A DNA stretch of 64,000 bases from Prolixibacteraceae bacterium (GCA_003506435.1 DOAQ01000015.1:62001-126000); one strand, 5' to 3'; shown: positions 26,847 to 35,237, counted from the first letter of the stretch. Notes: generated by a model not told the origin, from the letters alone. A program made the numbers and translations.

Positions 26847-26928
26847 GTTATTTGGTTAACATTTCTCTTCATTTGCAGTGAAGAGTTTATTGACAGGAAA
26901 GTGTTGTCGCACTTTCCTGTTTTTTTTC
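26847..26928 (+). ncRNA. Predicted cis-antisense sRNA over the susC leader (PUL2)
   Basis: About 82 nt. Stem-loop 1 is CTCTTCA (26865-26871) with TGAAGAG (26879-26885), perfect. Stem-loop 2 is the 11-bp terminator at 26893-26920 followed by T8. The RNA is fully complementary to the untranslated leader of susC, directly upstream of its start codon. It is the clearest of the three loci, and a DonS-like repressor role is inferred. Confidence 0.55.
26893..26928 (+). terminator. Strong intrinsic terminator antisense to the PUL2 operon
   Basis: ACAGGAAAGTG (26893-26903) and CACTTTCCTGT (26910-26920) are a perfect 11-bp stem with a 6-nt loop and a T-run to 26927. The T-run is on the plus strand only, so it stops rightward transcription, opposite to fecR and susC. 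Confidence 0.75.
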
Positions 26929-26942
26929 AATTCTTTTTCATT

Positions 26943-27072
26943 CGTATAAATTTTCAAAGTCATCTTCTATAATTCCCGTATCAAAGTCAGTATTTCAGTC
27001 TGCTTATCAACGGAATGGAATAGCCATTTGTACATTTTCGGTTTGCGTGGGCTTTGCACTCATGGCTATTTC
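26943..27072. repeat. Paired ~130-bp repeat, copy 2, overlapping the fecR stop codon
   Basis: The left part shares tataaattttcaaagt with 15042. The core 27013-27072 has arms GGAATAGCCAT (27017-27027) and ATGGCTATTTC (27062-27072). The FecR stop (27066-27068) lies inside the right arm. It has the same orientation as copy 1, ~12 kb away in the same PUL. Confidence 0.65.
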
Positions 27073-28034
27073 AGATAAATAATTTCTCCTTCCTGATACG
27101 CTTTTGCCGGGGTAATAGCCAGCAACATATTCAACACATCGTTAAAATCTTCATTTCGGATCGAAAAAGTCACTTTATAATCTTCAAGTCCCTTTCCCAA
27201 TATAATTTGCTGATTGTATCTTTTCTGCAATTTGGCCACTACATCTTTCAATGGCTGATCGTAGATATGGATAATCCCTTCACGCCACGATGTATATTTT
27301 GCTACAACTACCTCCCCAATCTTAAATTTATTGTTCTGCTTATTATACACCATCATTTCGTTGGGCCTGAGATGAGCAAAAGCTTTATGGCTGTTGGCCG
27401 ATGTCAGTTCAACAGCGCCTTCTTCAAGCACCACGCTGATTTCCGGGCTGTCGGGATAAGCCTCCGCGGTGAACCGGGTTCCCAAAACTTTTACATCGAC
27501 CGCACCGCAGGAAACGATGAACGAAAGATCTTCATTTTTTGTAACATCAAAATAAGCCTGGCCGGTTAATTCAACATCCCTGTTTTTTATTCCGAACTGA
27601 TTGCTGTATGTAAGGCTGGACCCGGAATTTAACCACACCACTGTATTATCGGGAAGTACAGCTTTTGAAATTTGTCCGTTTTCAGCCATGAGGGTATTGT
27701 GAAAATCTTTAGCACCGGAACGGAAGGTACCGGGAAAATACACACTCCCGATTGTGATAAGCAGTAATAGAATAGCAGCATACTTATAGAATTTCTGCGC
27801 GAAATTTAAATTTTTGATTTTTCTGTCTTTTTCGTTCAGAATCCTCGACTTAAACTTATCCTGTTCCTGCAAAGTGTATGGAGTGATGTTTTGTTCCTCC
27901 GGCTTCGCTTTCCAATCGTGTTTTATGCGCTTAAACTCGGTACGATTCTCCGAATTGTCAAGCCAGGGTATCAAGCTGAGCATTTCACTGCGGGATGCCC
28001 TACCCTCTAAATATTTTTTGATTTTTGTTTCCAT
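27066..28034 (-). CDS. FecR family anti-sigma factor (PUL2)
   Basis: 322 residues: a cytoplasmic sigma-binding part, one transmembrane helix (~84-101, YAAILLLLITIGSVYF), a FecR domain (LPDNTVVWLNSGSSLTYSNQ) and a DUF4974/STN-like C-terminus (LKDVVAKLQKRYNQQI). It follows the sigma gene by 76 bp and precedes susC. Its last codons form part of a repeat shared with 15112-15171, so the C-terminal two or three residues may derive from an insertion. Confidence 0.93.
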   Translation of the reverse strand: METKIKKYLEGRASRSEMLSLIPWLDNSENRTEFKRIKHDWKAKPEEQNITPYTLQEQDKFKSRILNEKDRKIKNLNFAQKFYKYAAILLLLITIGSVYFPGTFRSGAKDFHNTLMAENGQISKAVLPDNTVVWLNSGSSLTYSNQFGIKNRDVELTGQAYFDVTKNEDLSFIVSCGAVDVKVLGTRFTAEAYPDSPEISVVLEEGAVELTSANSHKAFAHLRPNEMMVYNKQNNKFKIGEVVVAKYTSWREGIIHIYDQPLKDVVAKLQKRYNQQIILGKGLEDYKVTFSIRNEDFNDVLNMLLAITPAKAYQEGEIIYLK

Positions 28035-28110
28035 CCGTATTGCTTTTCAGAAATGAGTACAACAAATTTTGAAAAACCCTACCCGGAAAGGATAAAAAAT
28101 GATGTGAAAT

Positions 28111-28701
28111 TTACTGAAGCAATAAACAAAGCAGAACTGAAAGCGAAGTAAACTGTTTTTCAAGTTTTATCTTTAATTCTGTTTTTGCTTCTTTCAGGTG
28201 CTTTTCGACCGTTTTTACTGAAATCCCCAATTCTTCGGCAATCTCTTTTTGTTTCAACCCTTCAACTTTATTTTTTAAAAGAATTTCCCTCTTTCTCTCC
28301 GGAAGTTCCTCTATCGCTTTTTTTAAGGCTTCAATCAATTGCTCTTCAAGCGATATTTCTTTTGCGTCATTAAAATCCAACTGATACAAATATTGTAATT
28401 CGTTGGCAATTACTCCTTCCTGAAGAGAATTAAAGGAATACCGGGAATGCTCCTTCAGGTAATTCAAACATCTGTTGCGCAGTGAAACAAAAAGTAAACT
28501 TTCTACCGATTTATGAAGGTCAATTTTTCCCCTGTTTTCCCAAAGGCCAAAGAAACATTCCTGAACAATATCCTCTGCATCTTTTTTATCTTTTACAAAC
28601 AACTGACAATACCCCATCATTCGGGGATGTGTTTGTTTAAATAAAACAGAGAATGAATCGGAATCGCCTTCCTTCAGCATCTGGTTCAAAAATTCAGCCA
28701 T
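28111..28701 (-). CDS. ECF sigma factor of PUL2
   Basis: About 196 residues from ATG 28701 (MAEFLNQMLKEGD), preferred to the upstream in-frame start at 28752 because homologous factors begin there. Region 2 shows AEDIVQECFFGLWENRG-type sequence (DAEDIVQECFFGLWENR). Region 4 shows LKQKEIAEELGISVKTVEKH (helix-turn-helix). It has a hydrophobic C-terminal tail like the PUL1 factor. It is the first gene of PUL2, and no exact TAnnTTTG box is seen upstream. Confidence 0.92.
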   Translation of the reverse strand: MAEFLNQMLKEGDSDSFSVLFKQTHPRMMGYCQLFVKDKKDAEDIVQECFFGLWENRGKIDLHKSVESLLFVSLRNRCLNYLKEHSRYSFNSLQEGVIANELQYLYQLDFNDAKEISLEEQLIEALKKAIEELPERKREILLKNKVEGLKQKEIAEELGISVKTVEKHLKEAKTELKIKLEKQFTSLSVLLCLLLQ

Positions 28702-28822
28702 AATCGTTCGAATCTTCAGGTACAAAGAACTTAAATAAAATGAAGATCTCAAATAAATTCTTTTCCTGTTTCAGAACCGGAAAGATGTATATACCGACCA
28801 CAGGCGGAAATATTTCTGACCT

Positions 28823-28900
28823 GAAGGCCCCATTTTTCGTGCTGAACGATTTTAATTTTTGGGCAAAACAGCATCGAAAATGGTCTTTTTGTGCTGTTTT
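28823..28900 (+). repeat. Dispersed repeat, copy 2 (right flank of PUL2), with hairpin
   Basis: 28823-28870 matches 7051-7100 with one substitution and a 2-bp length change. It is followed by a 9-bp hairpin AAAACAGCA (28865-28873) with TGCTGTTTT (28892-28900). The stem sequence differs from copy 1 but pairing is kept. It lies 120 bp upstream of the PUL2 sigma gene. Confidence 0.7.
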
Positions 28901-28924
28901 ATGTTAATAGAGCACCGGAAATGG

Positions 28925-29092
28925 GGTCGCCGTTTCAAAAAGTATGATCCCGGAAACGGTTTTTAGGGTCGCCGTTTTAGAAAGTAACCTCCCCGTTCTC
29001 AAAAATAGAGTCGCCGTTTTCAAAAGTATGTACCCGGAACATATTTTTGAGGTCGCCGAACTGAAAAGCATGTATGCTTAACATGTTTTTGA
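28925..29092 (+). repeat. Four 42-bp degenerate tandem repeats
   Basis: Units start exactly at 28925, 28967, 29009 and 29051. Each begins (G/A)GTCGCCG, continues with an A/T-rich stretch and aaaagtatg-like word, and units 1, 3 and 4 end near tttttga/tttttag. The constant 42-bp spacing (four helical turns) suggests a protein-binding array or multi-repeat transposon end. There is no spacer structure as in CRISPR. No gene lies in 28753-29148. Confidence 0.75.
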
Positions 29093-29148
29093 TTTCCTCT
29101 TTCACTGCATGGGAGAGTATCTAATAATCCGGTTAATATACCTTGAAA

Positions 29149-29514
29149 TCAAACATTCAGTTGTTTTGAAGTATCCGTTTTGTTCTTTTTCCGAACACCG
29201 GTTGTTCCTCCGCCTTTCAGCGTGAGTTCAACCGGGGCGTTGATTTTCCACGCGCCGCAGGTGAAATCCGGCACATCTACTGAGTTGGAACGGTTTGCAA
29301 CCGATGCTTCGCTGAGAGGTGCAATGGCACTCCACAAAGCGGCATCGTAAACATCCTGATCAAGCGGCAAGCCATTGCGCAGACAGTCGATCAGGCGCCA
29401 ATCCATCATGAAATCCATTCCGCCATGTCCGTCAACCTGTTTGGCCATTTCGCCTGCTTTTTTTACAATTTCAGGAGTGAACTCATAATTTTTGATGTTT
29501 AATGAACTGTCAGC
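29149..29514 (-). pseudogene. C-terminal fragment of a GH109-type Gfo/Idh enzyme
   Basis: The ~120-residue reading contains VDGHGGMDFMMDWRLIDCLR, NGLPLDQDVYDAALWSAIAP and SVDVPDFTCGAW, the C-terminal signature of GH109-like NAD-dependent glycosidases; the Rossmann half is absent. It is open in the same frame as, and directly after, the TAA of the GH172 gene, with no start of its own before the ATG at 29448. It is the scar of a deleted last gene of PUL3. Confidence 0.75.
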
Positions 29515-31593
29515 TTATTCCCTTATCCATAGAAAATCGATCCCAATTTTTTTATTTTTAGTTTCGCCAACATATTCCAAAACAACTTCGTTTTTCCCTT
29601 TTTTTAACGTCAGGGATGTAGAAGAATGGTTCCTTAAAACGTGATGATAAGATTCATAAAGGTTTATTACCTTTTTCTTATTGAATTCCGTAGGTTCTCC
29701 GTTTACATAAACTGATATTTCTCCACCATCAGGTTGATGAGCAAGAGTGATGATTATTTTGCTCATGTCAGACTCATTATTATCAGGTAGCGAGAACCTG
29801 ATTTTATCACCTTTACACAAGGGCGACCACATCAGTATTTTACCATTAGCCCACAATGCCCCTTCTTCGATGTATATATTTGCCTGGAGAAGAATTAAAT
29901 CTTCGGCATTATAAAAACTATACCCATCAGACCCTTTGTATGCTATGGGCTCCCATTTTGTCAATGTTTGTTCGCGGATGTCGCTTCCCGATATCGGTAC
30001 ATGGTCGTCCAGCATACCCGGCAAAGCATAAAGGTATACTGTCCTCCCGTATGAAAAGTCAGGCACCTCACCATGATGGAGCAGCTCCATATAAAAAGCT
30101 AGCCTGTCCTTAAATGGAATGTCATCCAGGATATGCCACCGGTAATTCGATACAAATCCCCGGTTACCCGGACCGTCATTCCTGGGCTGACCGGAATATG
30201 GAAAACTGAAAATATCAGGCGAGGACCAGGAATAATTAAAATAATCTTCAGAGCCGGTCCCGAACAGCGATGGAAAAGTATCCTGGTCGATATAGATTTT
30301 TTCATCTCCTTCTCCCCACCAGTTTCCATGCGATGCAGGCGCATTTGACGGATTATAAATAAAAGCTGCTGCTCCTACAACACGACCTTTTCCAAAAGCC
30401 AACAGATAAGGGATATCTGTACTATTTGTGTCCGAAGCGGTTAATTGATGATTGATTCTCCACCTGGCTCCAAAATACATGGATTTGCCGGGTTCCCATT
30501 TATAACCGGCAACCCGGATCTCACCTTTGACCATGATAGTCTCTCCGGAGTTATTTTCGATCTCAATCCTGGCAGAATCCCTGAAAGGCATAAAGAAACG
30601 GCATACCATTGTACTGTCAGTATATACTGAAAAAGGCAATGACCGGTAAGGGTTAATTCCCGGAGCTGCCCCGAAAAAATCGCCGACAGGCGATTGTACC
30701 TGCGGGACCGGAGAGCCGTCAAACCAGATATTTATGATATTCTGCCGAAGTATTTTATCCCTATCTGAGCCGGTTAGCTTTAGTGAAAGGTATTCGATTG
30801 CCTGGGAGCCGTCTACCTGAATTAGTTTTTTATGCGAACCGTTTTCTATTTTCTGTTCAAATTGATAATCCTTTTCAGTATGTTGTTCCCATTCATGATC
30901 CGGATTATCCCATGTCCTTTTTATCTTTTCAATTTGTGCCAGATATTCAGGAATGGCCTTCGGATTAAATGTTTCAACTTCACATCCCGGTTCATAAACC
31001 CGGATACCGATGTGATAAAAATGGGCTTTGCGGATATCCCCAATCCATTCTATCCTGCAACTCTTGGCAAAGGGTACCGGGAAATATGTCGCATCCCGTT
31101 GGCGAAAAATATCTGTGAAACGCAGTCCGTTGTCATCCGATAGTAATTTATCCGGCAGATTCCAGAAAAAATCCCGGGCCGGTCCCTCATAAACAGGAAC
31201 TTCATTGTTATCAAGGATTAAACTGATTTTCCCGTTAATTCCTGCTGTCATCAGGCGTAAAATTGTACCCGCCTGATTGATTTCGCACATTAAATATTCT
31301 CCGATACCATTTTCATCAGGAGCCTTTAAAACTTTCTCAAACCCGGGGATAGGTTCATCTCCGAACCCATCGGAGTTGGAAAACCAGCCCGGTTCCGATA
31401 CATTGGTGCTCCTCCTGTCGTACGACGAAAACTGGATATACTTATAAGGATGTTCAGGCATTTCTGCCAACCTTTTTAAATTTACCATTTCGTTCAGTAA
31501 TGTACCGGTTGTAATGGGTTGCCCTTTCAAATTGAAATAAAAAAGGATTATTAAAAAAACAGACAGAGGGTAAATACTGTATTTCATTTTCAT
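29515..31593 (-). CDS. DUF2961 (GH172-type) glycoside hydrolase, secreted
   Basis: 692 residues with a signal peptide (MKMKYSIYPLSVFLIILFYF). The DUF2961 core shows FSSYDRRSTNVSEPGWFSNS, GTILRLMTAGINGKISLILD, LFGTGSEDYFNYSWSS and GNRGFVSNYRWHILDDIPF. GH172 members act on arabinofuranose or fructofuranose linkages as oligomers (established for a few). A C-terminal region (~560-692, ALWANGKILMWSPLCKGDKI) looks like an appended beta-sandwich. It follows the metallophosphoesterase by 62 bp. The substrate is inferred as an arabinose- or fucose-decorated glycan from GH29 and GH43-like neighbours. Confidence 0.87.
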   Translation of the reverse strand: MKMKYSIYPLSVFLIILFYFNLKGQPITTGTLLNEMVNLKRLAEMPEHPYKYIQFSSYDRRSTNVSEPGWFSNSDGFGDEPIPGFEKVLKAPDENGIGEYLMCEINQAGTILRLMTAGINGKISLILDNNEVPVYEGPARDFFWNLPDKLLSDDNGLRFTDIFRQRDATYFPVPFAKSCRIEWIGDIRKAHFYHIGIRVYEPGCEVETFNPKAIPEYLAQIEKIKRTWDNPDHEWEQHTEKDYQFEQKIENGSHKKLIQVDGSQAIEYLSLKLTGSDRDKILRQNIINIWFDGSPVPQVQSPVGDFFGAAPGINPYRSLPFSVYTDSTMVCRFFMPFRDSARIEIENNSGETIMVKGEIRVAGYKWEPGKSMYFGARWRINHQLTASDTNSTDIPYLLAFGKGRVVGAAAFIYNPSNAPASHGNWWGEGDEKIYIDQDTFPSLFGTGSEDYFNYSWSSPDIFSFPYSGQPRNDGPGNRGFVSNYRWHILDDIPFKDRLAFYMELLHHGEVPDFSYGRTVYLYALPGMLDDHVPISGSDIREQTLTKWEPIAYKGSDGYSFYNAEDLILLQANIYIEEGALWANGKILMWSPLCKGDKIRFSLPDNNESDMSKIIITLAHQPDGGEISVYVNGEPTEFNKKKVINLYESYHHVLRNHSSTSLTLKKGKNEVVLEYVGETKNKKIGIDFLWIRE

Positions 31594-31655
31594 TGTAAGT
31601 TTTTATTGTATGCTCTAATTGTAATAACTAATTCTATACCGCCAAAAACAAATAC

Positions 31656-32639
31656 TCAAAACAATACTCCTTCAAATTCAAACTGCTGAGAAGGATCTGT
31701 TATATACTCATTAAGATAGGGTGAATACGTCCGGACAGAAATCCGCCTTTTGCCCGGATTAACAGTAAGTATCCGGAAAAACCCATTCCCTCCGTTGACA
31801 GAGCCATTTACATATTTTTGATAATTGGCAAGCATTTGGTACACCTTGTTCCCATGTTTTCCTTCACTCACCAAAGTTCCGACACCATCATCCAATACAT
31901 GACCGCTGACAACCATAAGGATATTCGGGTATTGGCTTACAAACTTTTTCCACATCTGCTCCCCGTTGTTGACAGCTTCTGATCCGGTAGCACCTATATT
32001 CATTTTTGAAAGCATGGGAAGCCAATGATGCCCCCGCTCTTCACTCATCCGGGTGTCGTCAGAATACATGTACGCATGGGTGTTTATAATCACTTTATGG
32101 GAAGGATGATTCTTTACCACTTCGGAAGCCCAATCCAGTATCTTATTTCTCGGTCCAAATTCCAGCGACAGTATCAGCCAGTTAATTCCTCCGGCCTTGA
32201 AAGTGTACCATACATTATCCATTTTCCCCTCTTCAAAAGCGCCTCCAAAACCAGCAGTTTTACTATATTTTTCATACGGAAACCATGTATTGAAAGGCTC
32301 TGTATTCCTTATGTCATTAGCACCATTGGTACCGTAATCGTGGTTGCCAATACAAACCACATAAGGCACTTTCCCGTCCAGCAAACTCATTGCCCCGGAT
32401 GCTACTTCCCATTCTTTTGAGGTATTATGGTTTGTAATGTCCCCCTGATGAAGAACAAAAGCAATACTGTCCGGGTTTTCGGCTATCCATTGTGCTTGAG
32501 CGTAAAAAATTTCGGGATAGGATTCTGAATAATGTTGTGTATCCGGGAGTAACACAATCTTAAAAGATTTTTCTTTACTGGACGTACCAAAGAAAGTGAT
32601 CAGTACTACAAAACAAGTTACAATTAATCCTTTCATCAT
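31656..32639 (-). CDS. Secreted calcineurin-like metallophosphoesterase
   Basis: About 328 residues from ATG 32639, with a signal peptide (MMKGLIVTCFVVLITFFGTS). The metal-binding motifs are complete: LPDTQHY (32-37), HQGDITNH (65-71), GNHDYG (98-103), NTHAY and SGHV. It hydrolyses a phosphate ester outside the cytoplasm. Its position between GH29 (17 bp) and GH172 suggests action on a phosphate-bearing glycan or a moonlighting role; the true substrate is unknown. Confidence 0.9.
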   Translation of the reverse strand: MMKGLIVTCFVVLITFFGTSSKEKSFKIVLLPDTQHYSESYPEIFYAQAQWIAENPDSIAFVLHQGDITNHNTSKEWEVASGAMSLLDGKVPYVVCIGNHDYGTNGANDIRNTEPFNTWFPYEKYSKTAGFGGAFEEGKMDNVWYTFKAGGINWLILSLEFGPRNKILDWASEVVKNHPSHKVIINTHAYMYSDDTRMSEERGHHWLPMLSKMNIGATGSEAVNNGEQMWKKFVSQYPNILMVVSGHVLDDGVGTLVSEGKHGNKVYQMLANYQKYVNGSVNGGNGFFRILTVNPGKRRISVRTYSPYLNEYITDPSQQFEFEGVLF

Positions 32640-32656
32640 GATCAAATAACTATTGT

Positions 32657-34045
32657 TTATAAAGACTCCTGAAGAATAAGTTCTACTACCGGAATCTCAA
32701 CATTTGGTTTTACTACCGGCAATATAAGGATTAGGTCTTCATCGGCTTTTTGTTCCTGATAGGTCACATTATGCCGGGGCTCACCAAATTTTATTTCCGA
32801 CCCGTCGTGCAGAAACTGTGCATACTTAACTTTTCCGGCGAAACCTTTTAGTGTACAGTACTGTAAGGGGTATTCCAATAAGTGAATATATAACCGGTTC
32901 GTTTCCGGATTATAGGTCATCAAACTGTTTTCGGGTGATGTAAACCCTTCCGGCACTTCCGTACAATTATAGATTGCACGGCTGTTATATTTCATCCATT
33001 CCCCGATTGACTCCAACCTTTCTGTGGCCCGGGAATCGAACATTCCACGTGCCGTTGGCCCTACATTCAACAACAAATTTCCTCCTTTGCTGACTGTTTC
33101 AATCAGTAAGGTTAACAACTGCCTGATATCTTTCCATGTTGCTTCGTCCCGGTAGTAGCCCCATGAGCCGGAAAAAGTCTGGCAGGTTTCCCAAGGTACT
33201 TTTACGCCATTGCGCTCGGGCCATTTCGAAACTTTGTACTGCTCGGGCGTGGTAAAGTCCCAGCCTCCATTAACATCAAGCAGATCAAGACGGTCATTCA
33301 AAATGATGCCGGGTTGAAGCTCCCTGACAATCTTTAGCAAACCTTCCGAATCCCAGTCATCCCTCCCCTTGCCATGTTTCCCGGAGGGGAAAGAATAATC
33401 CAGCCAAAGGATGTCTATTTTCCCATAGTTGGTAAGTATTTCCCGCAACTGGTTTTTTACATATTGCCGGTAAATACCCATATCCCTGCCTTTGTTCAAT
33501 GCTTCGTATTCCTCATTGGATGAAGCGCTTTGAGGGTGGTTCCTGTCAATGATATAATGGGGATGGTGCCAGTCGAGAAGGGAGTAATAAAATCCTACCT
33601 TCATCCCTTCAGCACGGAAAGCTTCCACCCACTCTTTTATCAAATCTTTCCCAATGGGTGTATTGGTGGCCTTATAATCGGTGTATTTCGAGTCGAACAG
33701 GCAAAATCCGTCGTGGTGTTTGGTAGTAATGACAGCATATTTCATCCCGGCTTCTTTGGCTTTTTTTGCCCACCCGGCAGGATTATAAAGGTCGGGGTTG
33801 AACAATTCGAAATACTTCTGGTACTGTTCGTTGGTCATTCGCTCATGCCGCTTTACCCATTCATGCCTTGCAGGTAGTGCATATATACCCCAGTGGATGA
33901 ACATTCCAAAGCGGTCGTTGGTCCACCAGGCCATGCGCTCTTTTTTTTGGGCTCCTGTTTCCGTAAATGATTTTTCCTGTGCAGGAAGTGTCATACTTAT
34001 AACCAGCGTAAAAGCAAAAAGCAGGTTTATCTTTTTCAATTTCAT
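32657..34045 (-). CDS. GH29 alpha-L-fucosidase, secreted
   Basis: 462 residues with a signal peptide (MKLKKINLLFAFTLVISMTL). It releases alpha-L-fucose with retention. Visible are FGMFIHWGIYALPARHEWV (42-64 region), TTKHHDGFCLFDS (107-119) and KIDILWLDYSFP with the likely nucleophile Asp216, then SKGGNLLLNVGPTARG. The acid/base residue cannot be assigned safely. It starts 3 bp after the stop of the GH43-like gene, so the two are coupled. Confidence 0.93.
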   Translation of the reverse strand: MKLKKINLLFAFTLVISMTLPAQEKSFTETGAQKKERMAWWTNDRFGMFIHWGIYALPARHEWVKRHERMTNEQYQKYFELFNPDLYNPAGWAKKAKEAGMKYAVITTKHHDGFCLFDSKYTDYKATNTPIGKDLIKEWVEAFRAEGMKVGFYYSLLDWHHPHYIIDRNHPQSASSNEEYEALNKGRDMGIYRQYVKNQLREILTNYGKIDILWLDYSFPSGKHGKGRDDWDSEGLLKIVRELQPGIILNDRLDLLDVNGGWDFTTPEQYKVSKWPERNGVKVPWETCQTFSGSWGYYRDEATWKDIRQLLTLLIETVSKGGNLLLNVGPTARGMFDSRATERLESIGEWMKYNSRAIYNCTEVPEGFTSPENSLMTYNPETNRLYIHLLEYPLQYCTLKGFAGKVKYAQFLHDGSEIKFGEPRHNVTYQEQKADEDLILILPVVKPNVEIPVVELILQESL

Positions 34046-34048
34046 TTT

Positions 34049-35038
34049 TCAATTTTTATCATTTGTTTGTTTGAACCATCCCAATTCTGCGAGTGTTACA
34101 CCATGTTGGTTCAAAGCTTGCTGATCTTCCGGCCCGCAGGAAGAAATATATGTTTTACAGTTATAGGTGAAAATCTCCGATGCATGTCCGAACAGGGTTG
34201 TGAGGCAATTCTTCCCATAATCAAAATGGTCAGGGTTGTCAGAAACTACAACTATGGTTTCTTCATATCTCCTGTGCGCATACGTGCAGAACAGGTACCA
34301 TAAACCGTTTCTTTCCACGATAAACGGCGACTCAACAGCAGTTCGCACCCCTTCTATTTCCATGATTACCTGAGGCTCCTCAAAATGTTTAAAATCATGG
34401 GTTTTAAACCTTATAATTTGTGAATTTTCTCTGCCTCCAACGCCGGATGAAACCACATGTATCCAATATTTTTCATCTTCCCCTTTTATGATGTGGGGAT
34501 CTCTGCTGGAAGGCCACAATATACCTCCCAGAATTGGAATATTGGTCCGTTCCCATTTGTACAGATTATCGGACCAACAAACTTCCAAACCATATTTTGT
34601 TTCAAACTTTGTTTGAATTACCATCGCCCAACGTTCTGATTCCTGATGCCAGATAATATAAGGCGCTCCAAGGTATTCCGTTCCCTGGCTTTCGTCCAGT
34701 GCAAAAGGTTTTCTTTCCCAATTCTTTTCCGGGTTGTTTGTTACCAGATGTCCCAAATACGGATGATAGCGGTATAACCGTTTCCCTTCCGGTGGATATG
34801 GATTATTAATTCCGAACCAGTGCAGGTTGTTTTCGTGATCGGTAACAAAACAATGGTCGTTTGTGTACCATTTCTTTCCACTAGAATCAGATTCCGGCCT
34901 GGGATCAATTACCATCTCACTTGCTCCTTTCAGGTATGGAATATCCGCTCTGTGACGTAATAGAATTTCTTTTTGGCCGCTGTTACATGCATAAATAAGG
35001 ATTAATATTATAGAAACTGGAATTACTGTTTTTTCCAT
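34049..35038 (-). CDS. Five-bladed beta-propeller glycoside hydrolase-like lipoprotein (GH43/GH32-type)
   Basis: 329 residues with lipobox LIYAC. Blade motifs include WYTNDHCFVTDHENNLHWF, YLGAPYIIWHQESERWAM, LWPSSRDPHIIKGEDEKYW (with the SRDP element common in GH43/GH32/GH117 propellers) and AVESPFIVERNGLWYLF (Glu likely catalytic). It probably cleaves a terminal arabinose, fructose, fucose or anhydrosugar residue. The family cannot be fixed without a profile search. Confidence 0.75.
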   Translation of the reverse strand: MEKTVIPVSIILILIYACNSGQKEILLRHRADIPYLKGASEMVIDPRPESDSSGKKWYTNDHCFVTDHENNLHWFGINNPYPPEGKRLYRYHPYLGHLVTNNPEKNWERKPFALDESQGTEYLGAPYIIWHQESERWAMVIQTKFETKYGLEVCWSDNLYKWERTNIPILGGILWPSSRDPHIIKGEDEKYWIHVVSSGVGGRENSQIIRFKTHDFKHFEEPQVIMEIEGVRTAVESPFIVERNGLWYLFCTYAHRRYEETIVVVSDNPDHFDYGKNCLTTLFGHASEIFTYNCKTYISSCGPEDQQALNQHGVTLAELGWFKQTNDKN

Positions 35039-35124
35039 TTTTTTTCTTTAGTAATACAGATTATAATAGGCTGATTTACTGAAAATTGCTTCATGTATAT
35101 TATGAAACAAACAATAGTTAATTA

Positions 35125-35180
35125 GATCAGGAGAAAAAGGATTGTTACTCATTTAAATAAACAAGGCTATTCTCCTGATC
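35125..35180. repeat. Inverted repeat with perfect 11-bp arms
   Basis: GATCAGGAGAA (35125-35135) and TTCTCCTGATC (35170-35180) flank a 34-bp A/T-rich core in the gap between the small lipoprotein and the GH43-like gene. No T-tract follows on the coding strand. The word gatcaggagaaaa also occurs at ~6657, which may be chance. Confidence 0.5.
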
Positions 35181-35237
35181 CATTCTATGTAAACATCTAG
35201 GATTTGGAAATCAAAACGCAGTTTTTATACCCGCTTT

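Noticed and set aside
26893..26928. Terminator of the fecR gene (and the equivalents at 3349 and 40677)
   Set aside because: In all three cases the T-tract follows the stem only on the plus strand, whereas fecR is on the minus strand. The signal is for antisense transcripts.
28925..29092. CRISPR-like array
   Set aside because: The 42-bp units are degenerate throughout with no constant repeat alternating with unique spacers, and no cas genes are present.
29149..29517. Programmed read-through of TAA producing a GH172-GH109 fusion
   Set aside because: No read-through context or selenocysteine-type structure is evident, and the GH109 part lacks its cofactor-binding half. Decay explains it better.
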